In this document: piece after piece, positions 52,265 through 60,313 of the stretch
Layout: the number at the start of each line of letters is the position of its first letter
Position numbering within the stretch: the first letter of the stretch is position 1
NCBI RefSeq assembly: GCF_035189165.1
Contig: NZ_CP045246.1
Location: 682,001-746,000, forward strand
Direction of reading: 5' to 3'
Origin: Arthrobacter sp. JZ12
Lineage (GTDB): Bacteria > Actinomycetota > Actinomycetes > Actinomycetales > Micrococcaceae
Length of the DNA: 64,000 bases
Position numbers and translations under genes: made by a program
The notes under the pieces: model-generated
What the model was told of the DNA's origin: nothing
Database searches by the model: none
The model's input: the letters and a program-made list of their open reading frames with translations, nothing else

Positions 52265-53059
52265 TCACGCTACATGCTGGCGCATCCACTCGAAACTTTG
52301 GACTGTGGGGCCCTGCGGGCGGTACTCACATCCGATCAAGCCCTCGTAAGTGCTGCTTTCTACAGCCGAGAAGAAGGATTGGAAGTCGATGCGGCCGGTT
52401 CCCGGCTGCCCTCGGCCCGGGCTATCAGCGATCTGGACGTGCCCGATTCGCTCAGCGTGACGCTTCAGCTCCTGCGTCACATCATGCCCGTTGTTGTGCA
52501 GGTGATACGCATCGAACAGGAGCTTCACTGAGGATGAACCGACGCGGTCGACCACGGCCAGCGCGTCTTCCATCCTGAGGAGGGGATAGTCGCCATTTTC
52601 GCCGCCAGTGAGCGGTTCAAGCAGAATCTGCCCGTCGAAAGGTGCCACGGCGGCGGAGGCCCTCTTCAGGTTTTCGATAGCAGTCTCCTCCTGCTCGGCC
52701 GGTTCGATCCCTGGAAGCCGCTGCCCGTAGAGGGCATTGAACGACCGGCAGCCGGTGGACTGTGCCAACGCGTGCACCACGTCCAGGTTGGCGTCAAAAA
52801 CTTCGCGTTGGTCGGGATGGGAAAGGATACCGCGGTCCCCGGATGACATATCCCCAGCGAAGAAGTTGAGACCGCTCAGAGCGACCCCGGCGCGGTCGAG
52901 CGCGGCAAGAAACGAATCAACCTCGAAGCGTGTTGGAACGGGTTGCTCAAAGGGCCACCAGCATTCAACTGCTCGAAATCCGGCTGCCCTGGCCGCTGCA
53001 GGGCGCTCGAGGAGAGGCAGCTCGGTGAACAGGATGGAGATGTTCGCTGTGAAGATCAC
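52265..53059 (-). CDS. Hydroxypyruvate isomerase family protein (Hyi/OtnI-like)
   Basis: The 264-residue TIM-barrel enzyme starts at GTG 53059 with AAGGAG upstream. It follows the Hyi/OtnI pattern: [91 protein letters not shown] and IGCEYRPQG. Metal-binding Glu, Asp, His and Glu are all present. Members isomerise hydroxypyruvate and tartronate semialdehyde, or 2-oxo-tetronates in sugar-acid pathways. It is divergent from the sugar operon at 53198 with a CRP-like site between, and its reaction product would suit the reductase encoded first in that operon. Confidence 0.88.
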   Translation of the reverse strand: MIFTANISILFTELPLLERPAAARAAGFRAVECWWPFEQPVPTRFEVDSFLAALDRAGVALSGLNFFAGDMSSGDRGILSHPDQREVFDANLDVVHALAQSTGCRSFNALYGQRLPGIEPAEQEETAIENLKRASAAVAPFDGQILLEPLTGGENGDYPLLRMEDALAVVDRVGSSSVKLLFDAYHLHNNGHDVTQELKRHAERIGHVQIADSPGRGQPGTGRIDFQSFFSAVESSTYEGLIGCEYRPQGPTVQSFEWMRQHVA

Positions 53060-53103
53060 GGTGCTCCTTCGGCTTCAGTACCCGAGGGGTTGACTCTCGG
53101 TTG

Positions 53104-53173
53104 GTAAATCGAAATACTAATGCACGTTGTGGCTCACATCACAAAGCTACGGCTTACTGATACAACGATTTAC
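53104..53173. promoter_or_regulatory. Split inverted repeat in the divergent promoter
   Basis: GTAAATCG (53104-53111) and CGATTTAC (53166-53173) are perfect inverted copies 54 bases apart on either side of the CRP-like site. They could be two half-operators for looping by a LacI-type repressor. A related word, ATACAACG followed by TA and CGAA, occurs at 53160 and again before the binding-protein gene at 57128. Confidence 0.4.
53128..53143. promoter_or_regulatory. CRP/GlxR-type site in the divergent promoter of the sugar locus
   Basis: TGTGG (53128-53132), CTCACA, TCACA (53139-53143) matches TGTGA-N6-TCACA in nine of ten positions. It lies 69 bases before the isomerase start and 55 before the reductase start, placed to serve both. 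Confidence 0.55.
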
Positions 53174-53197
53174 GAACAGTCGAAGGAGATTGCCCGT

Positions 53198-54082
53198 ATG
53201 ACCTCGATAGGATTCATCGGCCTGGGAATCATGGGTAGGCCGATGGCTGCCAACTTGGTCAAGGCGGGTCATTCCGTCTCGGCTTTCAGCCGCAGTCAAG
53301 AAAGCAGAAACGCTGCGTCCGCTCTAGGAATTCCGGTGGTCGAGTCGGTGAGGGCAGCAGTCGAAACCGCGGACGTGGTCATATCGATGCTGCCGGATTC
53401 CCCCGACGTTGAAGCGGTGGCCCTGGGCGATGAAGGTATTCTCGCCTCCCTCGGTCCGGGAGCCGGTTACATTGACATGAGCACGATCTCCCCTGCGGTG
53501 GCGCGGAGGATTGCAGCCGCGTTCCGCGACCAGGGTTACAGCGTACTGGATGCGCCTGTATCAGGAGGCGAAGCAGGAGCGAAAGAAGGCTCCCTCTCCA
53601 TCATGGTCGGAGGAGACCAAGGAGACTTTGAGCGGTGGCATAAGGAACTGGGGGCCATGGGCACCACAGTGGTGCATGTCGGTGAATCGGGGGCGGGGCA
53701 GACAGTCAAGGCTGCCAACCAGTTGGTGGTGGCTGGGCACCTACAGATGCTCGCCGAAGCTGTTGTATTTCTTGAAGCCCAGCAGGCCGACGTCGGACTT
53801 GCCTTATCCGTTATTGCAAGGGGTCTTGGTGGCAGTACGGTGATCGACCGGAAGACCGCCGGCGTACTCGAGGATGACTATCGGCCGGGGTTCCGAGCGG
53901 AGCTGCACCACAAGGATCTGAACATAGTCAACGACGCAGCCCGGACGGCTGGGCTTTCCCTGCCGGTCACTTCACTGGTCTCCGGCCTTGTGCAATCCAT
54001 TGTTGAGCGTGGCGATGGAGGGCTAGACCACTCGATTCTGGTCTCCTCCGCTCGCAATGCGAATGCAGCGGTCAACGCATGA
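53198..54082 (+). CDS. 3-hydroxyacid dehydrogenase (tartronate semialdehyde reductase family)
   Basis: The 294-residue enzyme starts at ATG 53198 (GAAGGAG upstream) with the NAD(P) fold IGFIGLGIMGRPMAANLVKA. The family block DAPVSGGEAGAKEGSLSIMV lies at about 120-139. The catalytic Lys stands in GQTVKAANQLVVAGHLQML (about 168-186). It reduces 2-hydroxy-3-oxopropionate (tartronate semialdehyde) to glycerate or acts on a similar 3-hydroxyacid. The upstream frame extension crosses the operator region and is not used. It overlaps the next gene by four bases (ATGA). With the divergent Hyi-type isomerase it would form the lower part of a sugar-acid or glyoxylate-type route. Confidence 0.9.
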   Translation: MTSIGFIGLGIMGRPMAANLVKAGHSVSAFSRSQESRNAASALGIPVVESVRAAVETADVVISMLPDSPDVEAVALGDEGILASLGPGAGYIDMSTISPAVARRIAAAFRDQGYSVLDAPVSGGEAGAKEGSLSIMVGGDQGDFERWHKELGAMGTTVVHVGESGAGQTVKAANQLVVAGHLQMLAEAVVFLEAQQADVGLALSVIARGLGGSTVIDRKTAGVLEDDYRPGFRAELHHKDLNIVNDAARTAGLSLPVTSLVSGLVQSIVERGDGGLDHSILVSSARNANAAVNA

Positions 54083-56124
54083 CGGCCGCCGTACCCGTCT
54101 CGCAGGCGGGCGAGCAGGTTCGGACCGGCTGGTGGAATCGGCCTTTTCAAATGTTCCAGACGAATCTCCGCGAGATCGATGCCGACCTCGATGTTGAGGA
54201 CGCCCTCGACGCCATTCAGGACCACGGCGCCAACGTCTGGCTCCTGAACGTTGGTGGGATTCTTTCCCACTACCCAACCGACCTACCGTTCCAAACACGG
54301 AATCCGCTGCTTAGATCACGGTCGAGCGGTGATCTGGTGGGGGACGCAGTTGCCGCTGCCCATGAACGGGGTGTGCGACTTCTCGCCCGCATGGACTTCT
54401 CCAAGGTGCATCCGCGTATTGCACAGGAGCACCCCGAATGGTGTTTCGTTTCCAGGACCGGTGAACTGCAGGTCTTCGAAGACCTGGTAAGCGTCTGCCC
54501 GAGCGGCGAGTACTACCAGGAACGCACACTGGAGATTATCGATGAGGTCCTGGATCGGTACCCGGTCGACGGCTTCTTCTTCAATTGGTTCGGCTTCAAT
54601 GAAGTGGATTACGGATCCCGTGTGCACGGGGTGTGCCACTGCAGTTCATGTAGGAGGAAATTCACCGAATTCACCGGCATCGACGAACTGCCCGAACATT
54701 CCTCGGCACCTGGATATCTCGATTGGAAACGGTTCTCAGCGCACACCGTTGACGCGCTGACCGCAAAGATCCGGGCGCATATTGCAGATCGAAAACCCGA
54801 GGCAGGTCTCATTTTGGGTCGATCGGCGGACATCCTGTTCCACGAGGCCAACAACGCGCTTGGCAGGACACTCTGGCCGCACGCCACCTCTGAGGCCGTC
54901 GGTGGGTTCCGCGTTTCGCAACCACAGAAGCCCGTCCTCGTGAACTCCGTTGCCTTTTTCGACATGCCATACCGGATGGCGGACGAACAACCCCACATGT
55001 TTGCGCAGTACTTCACCCAGACGATTGCGCGTGGAGGCAATCCTTCGACGTACATCATGGGGGCGCCGGGACGGATTAGGTACGACTGCCTCCCGGCGGC
55101 CGCGGCCGTCACCCGTTTCCACCGCGATCATGCTGCCATCTATCAGGATTTGCTTCCCGCCGCGCGAGTTGGACTGATCAAGCCTGACTCACTGAGCACA
55201 TCGCCGGACCGGTACTCGGACTCCCTGTCGGAGTACCACGGTCTCTTTTCCTCGTTGGTTGAGCGGCACGTCCCGTTCGACATCGTTCCGGCTGGGAGCC
55301 TGGCACGCGTCCCACTAGCACGGTTCCATGTGCTGGTTCTGCCAGATCTCCCGGTTTTGAAAGAAGATCAGGATGGCGCGTTGGAAAACTTTGTACGAAA
55401 CGGAGGCCGGGTGTTGGCCACGGGTGCCAGCGGCGTCCGCCATGACGGCACAGTGAGCGACTGGCTTCCCGGGGAACGCCGAACCAACGTCCATTGCGAC
55501 CCACATGCCCTCAAATCCTCCTATGTGCAAGTAGATCGGTCCGATCAGGTTGAGGGTTCGGCGCTGGTTCCCCGGTATGGCCGACACCACTCTCTCCTCT
55601 GGCGGATTGACGCGCGCCTGCGCCATCGAGTCGTTCCGTCTGCGCCCTACGGTCCGCCCGAGAAAGCGTACGGGCACGTTCACGGAGGAGAACATGCGCT
55701 GGGTGAGCGCTCCTTCGGGGCTGGACGCGCCATCCAGGTTCCCTGGACGCCCGGCTCCGCATACCGCGACCTTTCACTGACGAGGATCAGGGACGCGGCA
55801 GTCGACCTTGTCGTCGAACTCCTGGGTCCCGACGTGCAGGTCACTGTCGAGGCGCCCGAGCAGCTGGAGGTGGTACTGGGACACTCGGATGCGGGCCTGG
55901 TCATTCACCTGCTCAACCATTCCGGTCAACGCCGGAATGGTTTCGGCCCGGCGGTTCCCTTTACTGGAGTTACGGTTCGGGTTCCAGGAGCCGCCGGGCA
56001 GCGGGTGCATAGCCTTGTGTCTCCGGAAGGGATGTCGACGACCATCGTGGGCAACGACCTTGTGCTGACGCTCGACGAGGTCGGAGACTTCGAGGTCCTT
56101 GTGCTGGAGGGCAGGCAGCCGTGA
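54079..56124 (+). CDS. GHL6-type putative glycoside hydrolase A
   Basis: This 681-residue cytosolic protein (no signal peptide) has an N-terminal TIM-barrel-like part (about 15-330). It starts MFQTNLREIDADLDVEDALD and contains GANVWLLNVGG, LLARMDFSKVHPRIA and VDGFFFNWFGFNEVDYG. The cysteine cluster CHCSSCRRKF lies at about 190-199. This layout fits hypothetical glycosyl hydrolase 6 (alpha-amylase-like superfamily). A middle domain (about 380-475: FHVLVLPDLPVLKEDQDGAL, FVRNGGRVLATG) resembles the beta-galactosidase trimerisation/GATase-like fold. A beta-rich C-terminal part follows. The acid/base residues cannot be assigned. It overlaps the genes on both sides by four bases. Hydrolase function is inference from fold and operon. 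Confidence 0.75.
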   Translation: MTAAVPVSQAGEQVRTGWWNRPFQMFQTNLREIDADLDVEDALDAIQDHGANVWLLNVGGILSHYPTDLPFQTRNPLLRSRSSGDLVGDAVAAAHERGVRLLARMDFSKVHPRIAQEHPEWCFVSRTGELQVFEDLVSVCPSGEYYQERTLEIIDEVLDRYPVDGFFFNWFGFNEVDYGSRVHGVCHCSSCRRKFTEFTGIDELPEHSSAPGYLDWKRFSAHTVDALTAKIRAHIADRKPEAGLILGRSADILFHEANNALGRTLWPHATSEAVGGFRVSQPQKPVLVNSVAFFDMPYRMADEQPHMFAQYFTQTIARGGNPSTYIMGAPGRIRYDCLPAAAAVTRFHRDHAAIYQDLLPAARVGLIKPDSLSTSPDRYSDSLSEYHGLFSSLVERHVPFDIVPAGSLARVPLARFHVLVLPDLPVLKEDQDGALENFVRNGGRVLATGASGVRHDGTVSDWLPGERRTNVHCDPHALKSSYVQVDRSDQVEGSALVPRYGRHHSLLWRIDARLRHRVVPSAPYGPPEKAYGHVHGGEHALGERSFGAGRAIQVPWTPGSAYRDLSLTRIRDAAVDLVVELLGPDVQVTVEAPEQLEVVLGHSDAGLVIHLLNHSGQRRNGFGPAVPFTGVTVRVPGAAGQRVHSLVSPEGMSTTIVGNDLVLTLDEVGDFEVLVLEGRQP

Positions 56125-57065
56125 CCACATCGGTTGACGTGGTGCTGGTGCGCGGCAGTCAAGCCGCTTCCCTCGCTGAACGGCTGCGCGTGGAGTATCC
56201 GAAGGTACAGGTGGTTTCAGCCGCTGACCTAGACGTTGACCCCGCCAGGATCACCATCGTTGCGGGCAACGTGCGGGATGATGAACTGCCAGTTTTCTCT
56301 TCGCTCGAATGGGTTCACTCCTGGGCAGCGGGAGTCGAGTCCGAGGTCGGGCCCCGGTTGCGAAGCAGTGGCATCCCGATCACCTCGTCTGCGGGTAACG
56401 GTGCCGTTCCGTTGGCCGAGCACGCGATGATGCTTGCACTCATGCTGAACCGTAAAGCGGTTCGATGGATCGACTCCCAACGCGACCGCCGCTGGGAACG
56501 GTTCGTCCATTCGGAACTCGCCGGACAGACGATGGGCATCTACGGGTTCGGCAATGTGGGCCGCGAGCTGGCTCTGCGGGCACGCGCTTTCGGCATGCGG
56601 GTCATCGCGCTGCGACGTAGACCGGACATGGATGCGGATTTGGTGGACCGGATGTTCGGTCCTGATCAGCTACACAGCTTTGCGGCCGCGTGCGATGTAC
56701 TCGTCGTGGCAGCGGCACTTACGCCGGATTCCGAGGGCGCCATCGACTCTTCCGTGCTCGTGAAGTTGCCCGACGGAGCCCACGTAATCGTCATCTCTCG
56801 CGGGAACATCGTGCGGGATTCGGATTTGTTGGACGCGTTGCGGTCCGGCAAAGTCGCGGCAGCGGGTCTCGACGCGCACGCGGTAGAGCCACTTCCGAGC
56901 GATTCGCCTTACTGGACGCTACCGGGGGTCATCATCACACCGCACAACGGTGCAACAACCGCCGCTACCGCTACCCGCGGTGTGGAGATCTTCCTTGACA
57001 ACTTGCGGAGACGATCCTCCAACCGTCCCTACAGGAACCGGGTCGACGTTTCTGCCTTGGCTTGA
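56121..57065 (+). CDS. D-2-hydroxyacid dehydrogenase
   Basis: The 314-residue enzyme begins at GTG 56121, overlapping the preceding stop. The NAD-binding motif is MGIYGFGNVGRELALRARAF (about 137-156). The substrate domain holds the catalytic Arg in VIVISRGNIVRD (about 224-235) and the Glu in AVEPLPSDSPYWTLP. The His appears in ITPHNGATT (about 273-281), where the usual pattern is HxGG/HxGA. It interconverts a 2-ketoacid and a D-2-hydroxyacid, for example hydroxypyruvate and D-glycerate. In this operon it could handle hydroxypyruvate from the isomerase step or oxidise a released acid. A 91-base gap follows before the transporter genes. Confidence 0.88.
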   Translation: MTTSVDVVLVRGSQAASLAERLRVEYPKVQVVSAADLDVDPARITIVAGNVRDDELPVFSSLEWVHSWAAGVESEVGPRLRSSGIPITSSAGNGAVPLAEHAMMLALMLNRKAVRWIDSQRDRRWERFVHSELAGQTMGIYGFGNVGRELALRARAFGMRVIALRRRPDMDADLVDRMFGPDQLHSFAAACDVLVVAAALTPDSEGAIDSSVLVKLPDGAHVIVISRGNIVRDSDLLDALRSGKVAAAGLDAHAVEPLPSDSPYWTLPGVIITPHNGATTAATATRGVEIFLDNLRRRSSNRPYRNRVDVSALA

Positions 57066-57156
57066 ATCCGGGCTACCAATACACCAGGCCACGGCGATCC
57101 ACGCCGGGATCGACTAAGAAATCATTCATACAACGCCGTATCGAAAGAAGGACACC

Positions 57157-58449
57157 ATGCAGGACATCAGCCGTAGGAACTTCCTTGCCTTCACCGGGAT
57201 TGGCGCGCTCTCTTTGAGCGCGGTGGGTCTCAGCGGATGTGCTCCGTCCGGTGGAGGCGAGGCCGGGAACAGCACAATCCGCTTCGCCTGGTGGGGAGGA
57301 GCGGACCGTCAGAAGGCCTACCTCAGTTCTCTTGAAACCTTCGGTGCGGAACATCCCACCATCACGGTTGAGCCGGAATTCGGCGACTACAACGCCTATC
57401 AGGAACGCATGACAACCCAGATGGCGGCGAAGGACGTTCCCGAGGTCTTCTGGATCCCCTCGCCTGCTGTTCTGACGTACCGGGATGCCGGTATCTACCG
57501 CAGCCTCGAGGACGTCGATTCACTGGACCTCAGTGCCTTCACGGAGAAGGAGATCGAGCTGTACCGATTGGACGGTGAACTCAACACTCTGCCGAAGTCG
57601 ATGTTCAGCCCGGTTCTGCGTTACAACAAGACTTTCATGGAGGAGGATGGGGTAGCGCTGCCCGAAAACCTGACGTGGGACAACCTCGCTGAGTTCCTGA
57701 CCGACTACACCAAGAACAACCCGAGTGGCCGCAGGGGAACTACGTACGGTCCGTACCACGACATGCCGTTTGAGTCGTTCCTTCGCCAGAACGGCGAGGA
57801 CCTGTGGAGCCAGGAAGGCACGCTTGGTGCCAGCACCGACGGGGTCGCGGCTTGGATTGAGTGGTGGGAAAGGCTGCGAAAGGCCGGAGTTACCACCACA
57901 GTCAGCGAGCAGGATGGAATCGAACCGGGGTGGTCGGACGTCGGTGACAAGGTGCTGGTGACGTTCGCCAACTCCAATCACATTGTTGATGATGCGGCAG
58001 CCTTCCCTGACTACGAGTTTGACCAGCGCGATATGCCGGCCCTCGAGGATGCTGCTGCCGGTTATCACTTCACCTACTACAGCCGGTTCGCCATGTACTC
58101 CGGCATCGAAGACGACCGGATCCAGGCAGCAGGCGAGCTGATGAGCTTCAACCTGAACTCGATCGACCTGCTCAAGTTGGTGGGACTTTCGGCAGGAGCA
58201 CCGCCCAGTTCCAAGCTTCTGGCTGAATACGAGGAGTTCGCCACACCTGACGAGCAGAAGGTCATCGCTATTACCAAAGAGGTCGCAGCCACGGAACAGC
58301 GTCCTCGTTACGAGGCTCCGGCCGGATCCGGTTCCTGGCGGACCATGCTCACGCGCGAGCTGGAAGCGGTCACACTCGGTGAACGCAGCGTCTCCGACGC
58401 CGCCAACAATTTCGTGAGTGGAGTCAGCGCCGAAATCGAGAAGGCCTGA
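57157..58449 (+). CDS. ABC sugar transporter substrate-binding lipoprotein, Tat-type signal
   Basis: The 430-residue protein starts at ATG 57157 (GAAAGAAGGAC upstream). Its signal DISRRNFLAFTGIGALSLSA holds a twin-arginine motif and is followed by the lipobox VGLSGC, so it is probably exported folded by Tat and lipidated. The mature part is an extracellular solute-binding protein of the maltose/oligosaccharide class (TIRFAWWGGADRQKAYLSSL, WIPSPAVLTYRDAGIYRSLE). Binding specificity is not visible. The gene starts the transporter part of the operon and its stop overlaps the next start (TGATG). The word ATACAACG at 57128 upstream is shared with the main promoter. Confidence 0.9.
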   Translation: MQDISRRNFLAFTGIGALSLSAVGLSGCAPSGGGEAGNSTIRFAWWGGADRQKAYLSSLETFGAEHPTITVEPEFGDYNAYQERMTTQMAAKDVPEVFWIPSPAVLTYRDAGIYRSLEDVDSLDLSAFTEKEIELYRLDGELNTLPKSMFSPVLRYNKTFMEEDGVALPENLTWDNLAEFLTDYTKNNPSGRRGTTYGPYHDMPFESFLRQNGEDLWSQEGTLGASTDGVAAWIEWWERLRKAGVTTTVSEQDGIEPGWSDVGDKVLVTFANSNHIVDDAAAFPDYEFDQRDMPALEDAAAGYHFTYYSRFAMYSGIEDDRIQAAGELMSFNLNSIDLLKLVGLSAGAPPSSKLLAEYEEFATPDEQKVIAITKEVAATEQRPRYEAPAGSGSWRTMLTRELEAVTLGERSVSDAANNFVSGVSAEIEKA

Positions 58450-59414
58450 TGTCAACAATTCTGAAGCCCAAGCAACCGTCGACATCCGGCAGCCCGCCGA
58501 AGCATCCGCGAATGTCGGCTAAGCCCGTCAAAGCTTCGTACCGGCACCAGGGCTGGGTTGCTCACGTCTTCCTCCTGCCCTGGATGCTTGGGATGATCCT
58601 GGTGACGGCAGGCCCGCTGATCGCTTCGGCTTTTCTAGCCTTCACGGACTACGACCTCCTCACTGCCCCCGAGTTCATCGGATTCGATAACTTCACCCGG
58701 ATGATGGAGGACGAGCGTTTTTGGGCCTCCACGAGGGTCACCGCGCTGTACGTGGTTGTCTCCGTGCCCCTGCAGTTGGCTTTTGCGCTGTTCCTTGCAA
58801 TCATCCTCGACAAGGGAATCAAAGGACTGCCGCTGTACAGGAGTGCGTTCTACCTACCGTCACTCTTGGGCGGCAGCGTCGCTATCGCAATCCTTTGGCG
58901 GCAACTGTTCGGCGACGCCGGCCTGATCAACACGGTCCTTGCCTTCTTCGGAATCGAAGCGGGAAGTTGGCTGCAGAACCCGGACACTGCGCCGTGGACC
59001 CTCATAGTTCTCAACATCTGGACGTTCGGTTCACCGATGGTGATCTTCCTTGCCGGTCTACGGCAGATTCCGGATGAGTTGCTCGAGGCCGCACAGGTGG
59101 ACGGCGCCGGCCGCGTCCGTCGATTCTTCTCGATCACTATCCCGCTGTTGACTCCGATCATCTTCCTGAACCTCATCCTGCAGATGATCGGCTCTTTCCA
59201 AGCGTTTACTCCGGCGCACGTCGTCAGCGGCGGCAGCGGAGGTCCGCTCGACTCGACCTTGTTCTACACCCTTTACATCTATCAGGAGGGTTTCGTGAAC
59301 TTCGACATGGGTTACGCCGCGGCAATGGCATGGGTCCTGCTGGTAGTGATCGCGATCGCAACCGGCATCACTTTCATCGTCTCGCGGCGCTGGGTTCACT
59401 ACGGAGACGAATAA
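58449..59414 (+). CDS. ABC sugar permease, MalF-like
   Basis: The 321-residue membrane protein has a cytoplasmic Pro/Lys-rich tail (about 1-35) and six membrane segments. The EAA loop is ELLEAAQVDGAGRVRRFFSI (about 211-230). It is typical of CUT1-family oligosaccharide importers. It starts at ATG 58449 overlapping the binding-protein stop, and its stop overlaps the next gene (TAATG). No ATPase gene belongs to this operon, so a shared MsiK-type ATPase encoded elsewhere must energise it, as is usual in Actinobacteria. Confidence 0.93.
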   Translation: MSTILKPKQPSTSGSPPKHPRMSAKPVKASYRHQGWVAHVFLLPWMLGMILVTAGPLIASAFLAFTDYDLLTAPEFIGFDNFTRMMEDERFWASTRVTALYVVVSVPLQLAFALFLAIILDKGIKGLPLYRSAFYLPSLLGGSVAIAILWRQLFGDAGLINTVLAFFGIEAGSWLQNPDTAPWTLIVLNIWTFGSPMVIFLAGLRQIPDELLEAAQVDGAGRVRRFFSITIPLLTPIIFLNLILQMIGSFQAFTPAHVVSGGSGGPLDSTLFYTLYIYQEGFVNFDMGYAAAMAWVLLVVIAIATGITFIVSRRWVHYGDE

Positions 59415-60313
59415 TGTCCACAATCGACCCTGTCATGAAGCTTGACTCCGGGCTTGAACCGGTAGCGCGGTCCCCACGTCGCCACATGGAACGTCGAAGG
59501 AACCTCCGTCGGCACGTCTTCCTACTGATCTTCGCCGGCCTGATGCTGTACCCCCTTGTATGGATGGTTATCAGCTCCTTCAAACCGAGCAACCTTATTC
59601 TGTCCCAGACCGGCCTCATCCCGTCCGAGGTCACCCTCGAGAACTATTCCGGTGGATGGAACGCACTGGGTACGCCCTTCACGACGTTCTTCATAAACTC
59701 GGGGCTTATCGCAGTCGGGTCGATCCTTGGGAACTTGTTCTCCTGTTCTCTGACGGCCTACGCGCTTGCCCGGCTCGACTTCCGTGGAAACAAGCTGTAC
59801 TTCTCGCTGACTCTGCTGACCATGATGTTGCCGTTCCACGTCCTGATCATTCCGCAGTACATCCTGTTCGCTGAGCTCGGATGGATTAATACCTACGCTC
59901 CGCTGCTCATCCCCAAATTGCTGGCGTCCGATGCAGTATTCATTTTCCTGATGGTGCAGTTCATCCGCACCATCCCTAAGGAGCTGGACCAGGCCGCCAT
60001 GCTCGACGGAGCCGGACCCTTCCGGATCTTCTGGTCCGTCATCTTGCCGCTTATGCAACCGGCGCTGATTACGACGACGATCTTCACCTTCATCTGGACA
60101 TGGAATGACTACTTCGGGCCGCTCCTCTACCTCACGAAGACGAAGTTGTATACCGTACCGGTCGCTCTCAAATCCCTCGTAGACACCGAAACACAGAGTG
60201 GTATCGGAATCATGTTCGCCATGTCGCTGATCTCCCTGATTCCCATCCTGCTCTTCTTCCTCTTCGCGCAGAAATACATCATCAAGGGCATCGCCACGAC
60301 AGGAATCAAATGA
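59414..60313 (+). CDS. ABC sugar permease, MalG-like
   Basis: The 299-residue permease partner has a basic N-terminus (PRRHMERRRNLRRHVFLL), six membrane segments and the EAA loop ELDQAAMLDGAGPFRIFWSV (about 187-206). The C-terminus FAQKYIIKGIATTGIK is the standard end of MalG-like CUT1 permeases. ATG 59414 is taken because it overlaps the preceding stop. The longer frame upstream lies inside the MalF-like gene. Its own stop overlaps the second hydrolase gene by four bases. Confidence 0.93.
   Translation: MSTIDPVMKLDSGLEPVARSPRRHMERRRNLRRHVFLLIFAGLMLYPLVWMVISSFKPSNLILSQTGLIPSEVTLENYSGGWNALGTPFTTFFINSGLIAVGSILGNLFSCSLTAYALARLDFRGNKLYFSLTLLTMMLPFHVLIIPQYILFAELGWINTYAPLLIPKLLASDAVFIFLMVQFIRTIPKELDQAAMLDGAGPFRIFWSVILPLMQPALITTTIFTFIWTWNDYFGPLLYLTKTKLYTVPVALKSLVDTETQSGIGIMFAMSLISLIPILLFFLFAQKYIIKGIATTGIK

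Noticed and set aside
51355..52578. Plus-strand 407-codon open frame opposite pxpA
   Set aside because: Antisense shadow of a clearly recognised gene on the minus strand.
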